Below are positions 1 to 7,609 of a stretch of 18,242 nucleotides of DNA, in pieces (the first letter of the stretch is position 1; every line of letters starts with the position of its first letter). The notes under the pieces are model-generated. The model was not told the origin of the DNA and ran no database searches. It was given only the letters and a program-made list of their open reading frames with translations. The DNA comes from Muribaculaceae bacterium (GTDB taxonomy: Bacteria; Bacteroidota; Bacteroidia; Bacteroidales; Muribaculaceae): assembly GCA_016302215.1 (NCBI GenBank), contig JAEDNZ010000015.1:1-18242 (forward strand), given 5' to 3'. The position numbers and the translations under genes were made by a program.

Positions 1-1935
1 GGCAATGACTTGCTCGAGTGACTGCTCTTTGTCGAGGGCGAGTTTTTTGCGAAGACGATGCCGGGCCATATTGACGGAGCTATGCGAGATAGCCATGATG
101 TCGGCGATGCGTGCATTGTCGAGCTTTAAAGCGATGAGCATACATAGCAGCTCTTCACGCTTGCCTAGCCCGGGCACACGCTTATGCAGCTCCGTGATAA
201 ATAGCGGATAGAGCAATGTAAATCGGCGATAAAACTCGCCCTCGCCTTGCTCCTTGATAAGCACGGGCGACACCGCCTCAATCTGAGCTCTGGACTGCTC
301 GTGTGACAGCAGCGAAGCCACTGATGCCTCAGCTTTTTGACGCTCGCTGATAGCGGTATTGAGAGATTCTGACAATTCGTTGAGCTTGCTGTCGAGCAGC
401 TTACGGTTGAGCCGCTCTACGCGTCGGCGATAAAAAATCACTATACACAAGATGATAATCACGAGTATCAACGAGCCACCATAGGAAACCCATTTGAGGC
501 GCTCATTGTGCAACTCCACGGCAGCGATACGCAGCTGCTCATCAAGCTGGCGAGTGCTCATAGTGACCAGGTTCTCAGCAATCGTCTGCCCGAGGCTGTC
601 AGATGACAAAGCATCATAGGCATCGAGCAAATCACTGACGTGCCTCGAGGCCTTGGCAATGTTGCCGCTACCGATATAATGATTGATGATGGTGCGATAA
701 TTTTGGTTAACATCGGCAGAAGCACCACCACGGTGAGCAAGGGCATACATACTATCAGTCATAGCTTCGCCTCGGCGAACATTTGACTGTGACTGCAAAT
801 AATATTCGGCAAGGCCGGCATAGGCGCGAGCACGCAATGTAGGGCTGCCATCAGCCGCCACTCGCTCAAGGAGCGTGGTGCCGACAGCCACAGTGTCGGC
901 AGCTGCGGATTTGAGCATTATCATACCTCGCATAAAGTCAATATCCGAGGCGCCGCTGTTGTATGGCAATGATGCGGCATAACGCTCTGCCTTGTCGAGC
1001 ATAACAGCCACAGAGTCAATGCGCCCCATGCGATACATCACCCTTCCAAGCACATTATAACTTTGAGTAATCAGCATAGGATTGACATTATCAAGCTGTT
1101 CATACTCGTTGATAGCCATATCTGCATATTGACGCGCATAGCTGAGGACATTGAAAGCGAGACACACATCAGCGATAGCGCTATATGCATTAGCCACGCC
1201 CAGTATATCGCCTTTGACTATGGCGACCGCTGCGCTTTCATTGAACATATTGATAGCATCAGCGAGACGGCCACTGCGCCGATACACAGAGCCTAAGAGA
1301 GAAATAAGCCACTGGGCGCCGGAGGTGTTGCTACACATCTGTGCCTGCTCAAGCCCCAAGCGGCACCACTCCACCACCTGCTGCTGAAACTGCAGATTGG
1401 GATAAAAGACGGCAGCGGCATAGGCATAATCGCGGAAAAGCCGCTCGGGGGTGGCATTGCGCAATGGCAGTTTCAGGGCATCAAGCATCACCGTTTCGGC
1501 CTGCGACATACGCTCGGTGCGCGACAAGGCATAGCCGTATATCACCATCATATCGCGGCGATAGTCACCACTAAGGAGACGTGAAGGCCTACTCACGAGC
1601 GTGTCAAAATAATTAGCACACTCCACGGGCTCGCCCTTGCTCTGATATGTGTTCATCATCTGCATCAACGCATCTATCACGATGGGTGCGATGCTGTCAG
1701 CGGTCTGTGTATCAGTAGCGTCAAAGGCTACACACCGCTTGTAGATAGGCAGCGCTTCAGCATACTTGCCTGATGTCTGAGCGGCACGCGCCGCGCGATA
1801 CACGACTCTACAGCTATCAATGGCGGCACGCTGCTGCGTAATATCTACTGCATCGCCACCGCACGAAGAACAAAATACCGCGAGCAATGATACAATTAAG
1901 CACCACAGGAGGAATGTTTTTATCTGGCTAATCAT
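1..1935 (-). CDS. Membrane-anchored TPR / HTH transcriptional regulator (3' end cut by window edge)
   Basis: An open frame runs from an ATG at 1935 to the left edge without a stop (645 codons), so the C-terminus is missing. The N-terminus (residues 7-25) is a hydrophobic export signal ending in a Cys-rich CSSCGG stretch. Residues about 30-470 look like degenerate tetratricopeptide helices, with repeated A/L/Y patterns such as YAEALPIYKRC and YAGLAEYYLQSQ. One transmembrane helix follows (about 483-502), then a Lys/Glu/Arg-rich likely coiled coil (about 503-555). The C-terminus is a LuxR-like helix-turn-helix, with KREELLCMLIALKL leading into a recognition helix at about 613-632 (SSVNMARHRLRKKL). 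This gives a sensor with its TPR part outside the inner membrane and its DNA-binding part in the cytoplasm, an architecture common in Bacteroidota. No histidine kinase or receiver domain is visible. Its ligand and target genes cannot be told from the sequence. A promoter box lies 28 bp upstream. Confidence 0.85.
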   Translation of the reverse strand, partial: MISQIKTFLLWCLIVSLLAVFCSSCGGDAVDITQQRAAIDSCRVVYRAARAAQTSGKYAEALPIYKRCVAFDATDTQTADSIAPIVIDALMQMMNTYQSKGEPVECANYFDTLVSRPSRLLSGDYRRDMMVIYGYALSRTERMSQAETVMLDALKLPLRNATPERLFRDYAYAAAVFYPNLQFQQQVVEWCRLGLEQAQMCSNTSGAQWLISLLGSVYRRSGRLADAINMFNESAAVAIVKGDILGVANAYSAIADVCLAFNVLSYARQYADMAINEYEQLDNVNPMLITQSYNVLGRVMYRMGRIDSVAVMLDKAERYAASLPYNSGASDIDFMRGMIMLKSAAADTVAVGTTLLERVAADGSPTLRARAYAGLAEYYLQSQSNVRRGEAMTDSMYALAHRGGASADVNQNYRTIINHYIGSGNIAKASRHVSDLLDAYDALSSDSLGQTIAENLVTMSTRQLDEQLRIAAVELHNERLKWVSYGGSLILVIIILCIVIFYRRRVERLNRKLLDSKLNELSESLNTAISERQKAEASVASLLSHEQSRAQIEAVSPVLIKEQGEGEFYRRFTLLYPLFITELHKRVPGLGKREELLCMLIALKLDNARIADIMAISHSSVNMARHRLRKKLALDKEQSLEQVIA

Positions 1936-1962
1936 AAACAATGAGTAAGCGTTATCGCGCCG

Positions 1963-1970
1963 CAAAGATA
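1963..1970 (-). promoter_or_regulatory. Bacteroidota -7 box upstream of the TPR/HTH regulator
   Basis: The minus strand reads TATCTTTG, matching the Bacteroidota -7 consensus TAnnTTTG, 27 bases before the ATG at 1935. A TTTG lies 16 bases further upstream. That spacing is shorter than the usual roughly 19-20, so the -33 element is weak or elsewhere. Confidence 0.65.
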
Positions 1971-2010
1971 GCAAATTTTTAGCGGCCAAAACTGAAGATA
2001 GGGCAAAAAA

Positions 2011-2062
2011 AATCACTCGGAGGCGGGTATATATTATATATATTAGCCGCCTCCGAGTGATT
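2011..2062 (-). terminator. Intrinsic terminator of the hydrolase-Mur-ddl unit
   Basis: There is a perfect inverted repeat with 16-base arms (2011-2026 and 2047-2062, core TCGGAGGCGG / CCGCCTCCGA). The 20-base AT-rich loop between them can itself pair in part. Read on the minus strand, the stem runs directly into eight T residues. It begins 24 bases after the ddl stop codon, so it should end that transcript. It also insulates the regulator gene whose promoter lies just beyond it. Confidence 0.9.
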
Positions 2063-2085
2063 GGTACTGTCTATGGTTGAAGTAT

Positions 2086-3279
2086 CTACTTTTTGATGCC
2101 TTTGATGCCACCCTTGACTCCGGCGCCGCGACTCATAGAGAAGATGTTTTGGTCGTAAGTCAGCGTCTTTGAGTCTTCATCGCGCTTGCGCTTGAGAGCC
2201 AGACGCACCAAGCGCTCCATCAGCTCGGCAAACGAGATGCCCGAAGCCTCCCACAGATAGAACGAGAGCGAGCCGGGGATGGTGTTAATCTCATTGACAA
2301 AGATATCACGCGTATCGCGGTCAATAATCATATCTACGCGGCTGACGCCATGGCATGAGAGCACGCGGAATGTCTCGCCGGCGAGATACTGTATGCGCTT
2401 GGTCTCCTCGGCGGGGAGCTCGGCGGGGATACGTTTTTGTGCTGACTGCATACCCTTAGAGCCTTTGCCGCCGCCGAGATACTTTTGGTCATAAGTGAGA
2501 AAGTCGGTGCCTATCTTGACCGGCTCTTCGAGAACCGATGTGCGATAATCATCAACGTCGCCGAGCACCGAGCAGTTAATCTCTTGCAGCTGCTGCACCA
2601 TGTGCTCTACGATGATACGAGCGGAATAGCGCTCTGCGTCATTGATGCGCTCCACGAGCTCTTCGGCATTGTGAGCGGCACCGATGCCTATGCTTGAGCC
2701 CAAGTCGGCCGGCTTGACGATAACGGGATATCCCAACTCCGAGGCTACGCGGTCAATAATGGCCTCACGCTGCTCAGCCCATTGGCGGTCAGTGAACCAG
2801 ATGTAATCAACCACGGGAATGCCCTCAGAGCGCAGTATCATTTTCATAGTGATTTTATCCATGCCGTTGGCCGAAGCGAGAGTGTTGCAGCCGGCATAGG
2901 GGATACCGATGGTCTGCAGCACGCCCTCGAGCTTGCCATCTTCTACATTAGAGCCATGGACCACGGGAATGACCACATCGAGCGTGGTGACGACATCACT
3001 GCCCAGCAGCGAGCGTTTGACCTTGTAGAGGTTGAAGTCGCCATATACTGGGCGCATATACACCTCGGTGGCCTTTGCCAGAAGCGCGTTGACATTGCGA
3101 TAAGCGCTGAGGTCAAGCAACGCATCGCCGGTGTACCAATGCCCTTGCTTGGTGATATATATCGGGGTGATGTCATATTTCTCCCGGTCAATAGCGTTGA
3201 TGGCTTGGTTGGCTGAGATTACTGATATTTCGTGTTCGGTGGAACGTCCGCCGAAAATCACGCCTATATTAGTCTTCAT
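2086..3279 (-). CDS. ddl: D-alanine--D-alanine ligase (long form, ATP-grasp)
   Basis: This cytoplasmic ATP-grasp ligase joins two D-alanines for the peptidoglycan stem peptide. The N-terminal GGRSTEHEISVISA (residues 10-23) carries Glu15, equivalent to Glu15 of E. coli DdlB. VHGSNVEDG (107-115) is the usual second-substrate motif, and KPADLGSSIG (189-198) supplies the active-site Ser. The omega-loop Tyr267 in YDQKYL aligns with DdlB Tyr216, which points to D-Ala rather than D-Lac as second substrate. Mg-binding residues are Asp316 and the NEINTIPG motif (Glu330, Asn332). At 397 residues it is longer than typical Ddl (about 300-370). The extra length is an omega-loop insert (GGGKGSKG, 269-276) and a C-terminal tail rich in Gly and Lys (about 384-397). 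It is the last gene of a three-gene unit, 38 bases after the Mur-ligase-like gene. Confidence 0.92.
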   Translation of the reverse strand: MKTNIGVIFGGRSTEHEISVISANQAINAIDREKYDITPIYITKQGHWYTGDALLDLSAYRNVNALLAKATEVYMRPVYGDFNLYKVKRSLLGSDVVTTLDVVIPVVHGSNVEDGKLEGVLQTIGIPYAGCNTLASANGMDKITMKMILRSEGIPVVDYIWFTDRQWAEQREAIIDRVASELGYPVIVKPADLGSSIGIGAAHNAEELVERINDAERYSARIIVEHMVQQLQEINCSVLGDVDDYRTSVLEEPVKIGTDFLTYDQKYLGGGKGSKGMQSAQKRIPAELPAEETKRIQYLAGETFRVLSCHGVSRVDMIIDRDTRDIFVNEINTIPGSLSFYLWEASGISFAELMERLVRLALKRKRDEDSKTLTYDQNIFSMSRGAGVKGGIKGIKK

Positions 3280-3317
3280 TGTCTTGAGTGTGATGTATGA
3301 TTAGATATTGTTGATTA

Positions 3318-4943
3318 TCATTTGAAAGTGTCGGGGAGGTCGTTCTCGTAGAGCACGGTGTCGCCGGGCGCCACAAGCGATGCCAGCAGGCGCTGGGCGT
3401 CGGCAAAGGTATCCACAGCGTGTACACTATCATCGGCGAGGACGGCAGCGTCGGTGATGCCGCGCACTATGGCATCGCGATTGTACTTGCCTACAATGAT
3501 AGCTACATCGACAGATGCTGCTATGCGGCGGCCGAATGTCTCATTGAGCGTTTCTTGCTCCTCGCCCAGCTCTATCATGCCCGGGGTAATCACGATGCGC
3601 TTGCCGCCTTTCATTGAGGATAGCACGTCTAAGGCCATCGCCGATCCTACGGGGTTGCTGTTGAAGGCATCATCAATGATTGTGACCCCTGCGGGAGTGC
3701 GCTTTACCGAGAGGCGATGCTCCACCTGCTCGATGCGCTCCACAGCGTAGGCTATTTTCTTGTCGGGCACGCCCAAATGGCGAGCCACAGCGACGGCGGC
3801 GAGCAGGTTAGAGATATTACATTCGCCCACGAGGCGCGTGCGCAGAGCCAGCACATAGCCATCAGCGGCAACGACCTCAAACGTTGAGCCGGCGGCCGAA
3901 TATTCAATATTGCGAGCCGTGTAATCCACATTATCGACACGCACGGCATATCTCTCGCAGCGAGTGTTGGACACCGGCCTATCGGCAATCTTCTCGAAAT
4001 CGTTATTCACTACGGCGAGGCCGTCGGCCGGCAGAGCATCTACAAGCTCAAACTTGGTAGCTTGAACATTTTCGATGGTTTTGAACGACTCCAGGTGCTG
4101 AGGGCCCACAGCCGTCACGATGCCTACCGAGGGGTGCACCAAATCACATATCTCGGCAATATCGCCTATCTGCTTGGCGCCCATCTCCACGATAAACACT
4201 TGATGGTAGGGCTTAAGGTACTCACGCACGGTGCGCACCACACCGAGGGTGGTGTTGAAGCTGCCCGGTGTCATCAGTGTATCAAAATGCTCTGACAAGA
4301 TACGATACAGATAATGCTTGGTGCTGGTCTTGCCATAGCTGCCGGTGATACCTATAATTTTGAGGTCAGGCATCTGCTCAAGGCGGCGCTTGGCATCGTT
4401 ATAGTAGCGACGATTGATTGATTTTTCTACCGGAGCGAGTAGCCAATTGGCCAACACTACTATCACATGCGAGATGCAGTAGCACGCCGTGAGCGCCATC
4501 AGTGCAGCAAAGAGCAGCGGCAGGTACGCCTCCGGGCAGCATAACACGCCGAGCATATCCCACGCCACAATTATCACAGTGGCGAGCACGGCTATCAGCA
4601 CCAGGGCTATGGCGACAGAGAAGATGCGGCACACACGGCGTGTCCATACCAGCGGCTTTTTGTACTTGCGACGCCATAATATCATTGCAGAGACAAGGGC
4701 AAAGAGCCCGGGCGCAGCAACCATAACGCCGCATCCGCTCAAGCGAGACAAGGCTATCAGCAGCACCGCCATTGACACCAGACGCAACCACGAAGTGGTA
4801 TCGCCCGACTCGCGCAACCACCGCATGTAGCGCTCGCGTCGGTAGGAGTTTTGCTGCAACATCATTAAGTCGCGCGTCAGCTCAAGCACAAGGTTGACGC
4901 CGGCCAACACTATCGCGACGATGGTAAATATGAAAAGTAGCAT
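3318..4943 (-). CDS. Membrane-anchored Mur-ligase family protein (MurF-like, no UDP-binding N-domain)
   Basis: This 541-residue protein has two halves. The first 170 residues hold about five hydrophobic segments (about 3-22, 55-72, 74-90, 107-129, 138-170), with a basic stretch at 171-190. The second half is a MurF-like ATP-dependent amide ligase. It shows the P-loop GITGSYGKTST (198-208), PGSFNTTLGV (226-235), VEMGA (252-256), GPQHLESF (280-287), DDAFNSNP (424-431) and a closing ENDLPDTFK like MurF. The usual MurF N-terminal domain that holds the UDP-MurNAc-tripeptide is absent, and membrane helices stand in its place. MurF adds D-Ala-D-Ala to the precursor. This protein may do so on a lipid-linked or otherwise membrane-held substrate (inference). 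It lies between an alpha/beta hydrolase gene and ddl, which would supply the dipeptide. Confidence 0.85.
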   Translation of the reverse strand: MLLFIFTIVAIVLAGVNLVLELTRDLMMLQQNSYRRERYMRWLRESGDTTSWLRLVSMAVLLIALSRLSGCGVMVAAPGLFALVSAMILWRRKYKKPLVWTRRVCRIFSVAIALVLIAVLATVIIVAWDMLGVLCCPEAYLPLLFAALMALTACYCISHVIVVLANWLLAPVEKSINRRYYNDAKRRLEQMPDLKIIGITGSYGKTSTKHYLYRILSEHFDTLMTPGSFNTTLGVVRTVREYLKPYHQVFIVEMGAKQIGDIAEICDLVHPSVGIVTAVGPQHLESFKTIENVQATKFELVDALPADGLAVVNNDFEKIADRPVSNTRCERYAVRVDNVDYTARNIEYSAAGSTFEVVAADGYVLALRTRLVGECNISNLLAAVAVARHLGVPDKKIAYAVERIEQVEHRLSVKRTPAGVTIIDDAFNSNPVGSAMALDVLSSMKGGKRIVITPGMIELGEEQETLNETFGRRIAASVDVAIIVGKYNRDAIVRGITDAAVLADDSVHAVDTFADAQRLLASLVAPGDTVLYENDLPDTFK

Positions 4944-5006
4944 AAGATATGGTCTATGTATTGGGAATATTTGTTGTTACATTATTGCAGATACTGTGTG
5001 GCGCCA

Positions 5007-5786
5007 TCACTCCTTGACATTCAAAAAAGACCGAACCACGGCTGCCGTCTGCGCGGGGCGGTCCAGGAAACTGAAATGCCCCGCTTCGGGATATGATACA
5101 AGGCCAGCATCGGGTATCAGGCGCTGCATAGTCTTGGCGTCAGACAGCGGCGTGGCGGTGTCTTTCTCGCCCCAGATCAGGAGCGTGGACGCCTTGATGC
5201 GAGGCATCACACTCTTGAGGTCTTCGTTGACACATCGACTGAGTATGCGTCGCATCATCGGCGAGGCAGAGGCATAGTCTGACGAACCGGCGCGCGCCCT
5301 CATACGCTCAATCAATGCCTCGGCGCGTTTCTTGCCCATAATCATAGGGCTAAGGCGGCGCGCCGCCTTAAAGGAATACACCTTTACGTAATACTTAAAG
5401 CTGCGACGAGGCTTGATGCCTGCCGCATCTACAAGCACGAGCTTAGCCACCGCGCTGCCATGGCGCGATGAATATAAGATACCTACCCTGCCGCCGAATG
5501 AGTGACCGATGATACATACAGGCTCGTCAATAGCACATAGGCTGACAAACTCCTCAAGGGCCCGGGTGTAATCGTCAACGCCCCACACCTCGCTCGGCTC
5601 ATCAGAGCCTCCGAAGCCCGGCATATTAAGATTGAAGACTTTGTGCTGCTCGGCCGCCACCTGCTCAAAGAGCGCCATAGTGGAGCTGTTGCAGCCCCAC
5701 CCGTGCATAATGATGACAGGAGAGCCTTCGCCGCTGACATTATAGCGCATCTTCAACCCCGACCGCAGTGTTATTGACTGTTCCAT
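5007..5786 (-). CDS. Alpha/beta hydrolase
   Basis: This 259-residue alpha/beta-hydrolase-fold protein has a complete catalytic triad. HGWG (28-31) forms the oxyanion hole, and GHSFGG (94-99) holds the nucleophile Ser96. Asp209 in WGEKDTATP is the acid, and His237 in PEAGHFSFLD is the base. The cap region (about 125-190) is rich in Arg and Lys. There is no signal peptide, so it is probably cytoplasmic. The substrate cannot be read from the sequence; esters, amides and thioesters are all possible for the fold. It is the first gene of a unit with the membrane Mur ligase (63 bases downstream) and ddl, and it has its own promoter box 25 bases before the start. The context suggests a substrate tied to peptidoglycan precursors or to release of a D-amino-acid product, but that is inference. 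Confidence 0.88.
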   Translation of the reverse strand: MEQSITLRSGLKMRYNVSGEGSPVIIMHGWGCNSSTMALFEQVAAEQHKVFNLNMPGFGGSDEPSEVWGVDDYTRALEEFVSLCAIDEPVCIIGHSFGGRVGILYSSRHGSAVAKLVLVDAAGIKPRRSFKYYVKVYSFKAARRLSPMIMGKKRAEALIERMRARAGSSDYASASPMMRRILSRCVNEDLKSVMPRIKASTLLIWGEKDTATPLSDAKTMQRLIPDAGLVSYPEAGHFSFLDRPAQTAAVVRSFLNVKE

Positions 5787-5810
5787 CTATGATTGTTTGT
5801 AAAGTGTGTG

Positions 5811-5818
5811 CAAAGGTA
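5811..5818 (-). promoter_or_regulatory. Bacteroidota -7 box for the hydrolase-Mur-ddl unit
   Basis: The minus strand reads TACCTTTG (TAnnTTTG consensus), ending 24 bases before the hydrolase ATG at 5786. No clear -33 TTTG is seen. It implies that the unit is transcribed separately from the gmk-nadD-DUF5063 operon on its right. Confidence 0.65.
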
Positions 5819-5865
5819 CATAGAAAATCCCATACCGCGCCATTGTCAGAGCAAAAAATATAACG

Positions 5866-6375
5866 TCAGCGGCATTTGATGTCATTGATTGCACGCAGGG
5901 TGTTGCAAAGGATACGGCTCCAATAGCCATAGAAATCGTCACGAGCCGCCGACACCACCCCACACACTACCTGCGGCTCGGCAGCATCGTCGGCAATGGT
6001 GGCAAGGATGTTGTAGAACACCTGAAACAAGTCAGCCAATCCTTCGGCGATGCTGGCGCAAATCGGGGTGTCGGAATACTTCATATCGTCAACAAACACC
6101 TCCAGATAGCTGTCGTCCTCGCCCATAAGGCACTCTATGCGGCGGCGCACATTGTCGTAGTAATCCTCGGTGAGAGCCTGCGTGACATAATAGTCGTCGG
6201 TGTCAGATTGCGGGATATCTGCTGCCGAGATGTATAAGCGCGGCAATAACCGCAGCATCGTATCTATGAAAGCGGGCAGCTCAGTGTCACTCGCGCCTTC
6301 TACCACCACACAATACTCCTTGCATAGCGCCAAAAAAGCTATCGTATTCTTAGGTATGTCGCTGTATGTGTTCAT
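5866..6375 (-). CDS. DUF5063 family protein
   Basis: This 169-residue acidic protein, with no signal peptide or membrane segment, matches the Bacteroidales DUF5063 pattern. It has an N-terminal NTIAFLALCKEYCVVVEGA helix, a LRLLPRLYISA segment, MGEDDSYLEVFVDDMKYSDTPI in the centre, and a C-terminal YWSRILCNTLRAINDIK. The function is unknown. I chose the ATG at 6375 because it overlaps the nadD stop as ATGA, the usual sign of coupled translation; an upstream in-frame start at 6399 would reach further into nadD. It is the third gene of the gmk-nadD operon. That hints at a link to nucleotide or NAD metabolism or simply to growth-rate control, but nothing in the protein shows this. Confidence 0.82.
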   Translation of the reverse strand: MNTYSDIPKNTIAFLALCKEYCVVVEGASDTELPAFIDTMLRLLPRLYISAADIPQSDTDDYYVTQALTEDYYDNVRRRIECLMGEDDSYLEVFVDDMKYSDTPICASIAEGLADLFQVFYNILATIADDAAEPQVVCGVVSAARDDFYGYWSRILCNTLRAINDIKCR

Positions 6376-6947
6376 TTTTGATATAGTTTGTGTGCGCATA
6401 TATATTTATATACTCCCGGCGGACAGAAACACTGCATATTCTTACCGCGAGCGATATTATTGCGGATAAAGGTGCTGGATATCTCTATCAATGGGGCATC
6501 AGCCACCTCCATGCCGTCAGCCATACCGTCAATGGGGAAACCGACGCGCGGATATACTATCACGCCATAATCATCGAGGATGCGTTGGTAATCGCGCCAC
6601 TGCTCAAACACGGCCCAATTGTCACTGCCGATAATAAGCTTGAATTTCTTGTCGGGAAAACGCTTAGCCAGCACATCGAGAGTATTGATGGTGTATGACG
6701 GCCGCGGCATTGACAGCTCTATATCGCAGATATCAATATATGGTATGTCCTTTGTGGCTATCTGCAACATAGCCAAGCGGCGCGTATCGCTCATCATAGG
6801 CACTGCCGTCTTGAGCGGATTTTGAGGCGACAATGTCATCCATATTTTATCGACATAGCGCCACTGGCTCAGATATGAAGCGAGCATCAGATGCCCTATG
6901 TGCACCGGATTAAACGACCCGCCCATTATGCCTACTGTCTCGCCCAT
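6372..6947 (-). CDS. nadD: Nicotinate-nucleotide adenylyltransferase
   Basis: It transfers AMP from ATP to nicotinate mononucleotide, making deamido-NAD in the cytoplasm. The nucleotidyltransferase signature GGSFNPVHIGH is near the N-terminus (residues 9-19 from this start), and the ISSTFIR motif near the C-terminus (about 156-162) is typical of NadD. The length of 191 residues is normal. I chose the ATG at 6947 over a GTG at 6953 because an AGGAGG sits at 6956-6961, eight bases before the ATG but only two before the GTG. It follows gmk closely, and its stop overlaps the DUF5063 start by four bases. Confidence 0.95.
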   Translation of the reverse strand: MGETVGIMGGSFNPVHIGHLMLASYLSQWRYVDKIWMTLSPQNPLKTAVPMMSDTRRLAMLQIATKDIPYIDICDIELSMPRPSYTINTLDVLAKRFPDKKFKLIIGSDNWAVFEQWRDYQRILDDYGVIVYPRVGFPIDGMADGMEVADAPLIEISSTFIRNNIARGKNMQCFCPPGVYKYICAHKLYQK

Positions 6948-6955
6948 GACCACGC

Positions 6956-6961
6956 CCTCCT
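6956..6961 (-). promoter_or_regulatory. Strong Shine-Dalgarno site for nadD
   Basis: The minus strand reads AGGAGG, with eight bases to the ATG at 6947. A full Shine-Dalgarno match is uncommon in Bacteroidota, and other starts in this window mostly lack one. It decides the nadD start. Confidence 0.7.
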
Positions 6962-6969
6962 AAAGCGCA

Positions 6970-7539
6970 CTATGCATTGATAAAGTCAGTGATAACCTTG
7001 CGGGTGTCGCAGATGGCGCGTTCCAAGTCATCGTTGACCACGCGGACATCAAAATTGGCGGCAAAGCCCAGCTCATACTCTGCCTTACCTATTCTCACGG
7101 CGATGGTCTCGGTCGTTTCTGTGCCACGGCCCTCAAGGCGGCGCCGCAGCTCGTCAATGCTCGGCGGCTCAATAAAGATGGTCAATGCCCTATCGCCGTA
7201 TATGCGCTTAACATTGAGGGCGCCTTTGACGTCAATATCGAGCACCACATTGTGTCCGGTATCAATCACCCTATCTACTTCGCTGCGCAGAGTGCCGTAA
7301 AAACGGCCGGGATACACTTCTTCCCACTCGATGAACTCACCGGCAGCGACAGCCTCTTGAAACGCCTCGGTGGTCATAAAGTGATAACTCACGCCATTGA
7401 CCTCTCCGGCGCGAGGGCTGCGGTTTGTAGCCGACACGGAGAATTGCATATCCACATCTCCGCTATCAAGGATTGAGTTGATTATTGTGGATTTACCGCA
7501 CCCCGAGGGCGCTGATAATACTATGACCTTTCCTGCCAT
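6970..7539 (-). CDS. gmk: Guanylate kinase
   Basis: It phosphorylates GMP to GDP with ATP in the cytoplasm. The P-loop APSGCGKST lies at residues 10-18. The GMP-binding part SATNRSPRAGEVNGVSYHF follows, with GEFIEWEEVYPGRFYGT next. IDVKGALNVKR and IFIEPPSIDELRRRLEGRGTE are also characteristic. The length of 189 residues is normal. It is the first gene of a gmk-nadD-DUF5063 operon, with a -7 promoter box at 7577-7584. In many Bacteroidales a yicC-like gene precedes gmk; here the upstream neighbour is instead a divergent SGNH hydrolase. Confidence 0.96.
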   Translation of the reverse strand: MAGKVIVLSAPSGCGKSTIINSILDSGDVDMQFSVSATNRSPRAGEVNGVSYHFMTTEAFQEAVAAGEFIEWEEVYPGRFYGTLRSEVDRVIDTGHNVVLDIDVKGALNVKRIYGDRALTIFIEPPSIDELRRRLEGRGTETTETIAVRIGKAEYELGFAANFDVRVVNDDLERAICDTRKVITDFINA

Positions 7540-7576
7540 ACAATTATTTCGTTTTGGTGTTTACATTAGTTTGATA

Positions 7577-7584
7577 CAAAAGTA
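7577..7584 (-). promoter_or_regulatory. Bacteroidota -7 box for gmk operon
   Basis: The minus strand reads TACTTTTG (TAnnTTTG), 37 bases upstream of the gmk ATG. It is one half of a divergent promoter pair with the box at 7610-7617. Confidence 0.65.
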
Positions 7585-7609
7585 CGCAAAATTTCCGAAT
7601 TATTTTCAC

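Noticed and set aside
2782..3216. 144-codon plus-strand open frame across ddl
   Set aside because: It is antisense to the well-supported ddl frame and its translation shows no family features.
2086..3279. VanA/VanB-type D-Ala-D-Lac ligase and a vancomycin-resistance cassette
   Set aside because: The omega loop keeps the Tyr typical of D-Ala-D-Ala ligases, and no vanH, vanX, vanR or vanS gene is present.
4399..4830. Opposing 113-140-codon open frames over the Mur-ligase N-terminus
   Set aside because: Both overlap the membrane-helix part of the Mur-ligase frame, which is continuous with its catalytic domain.
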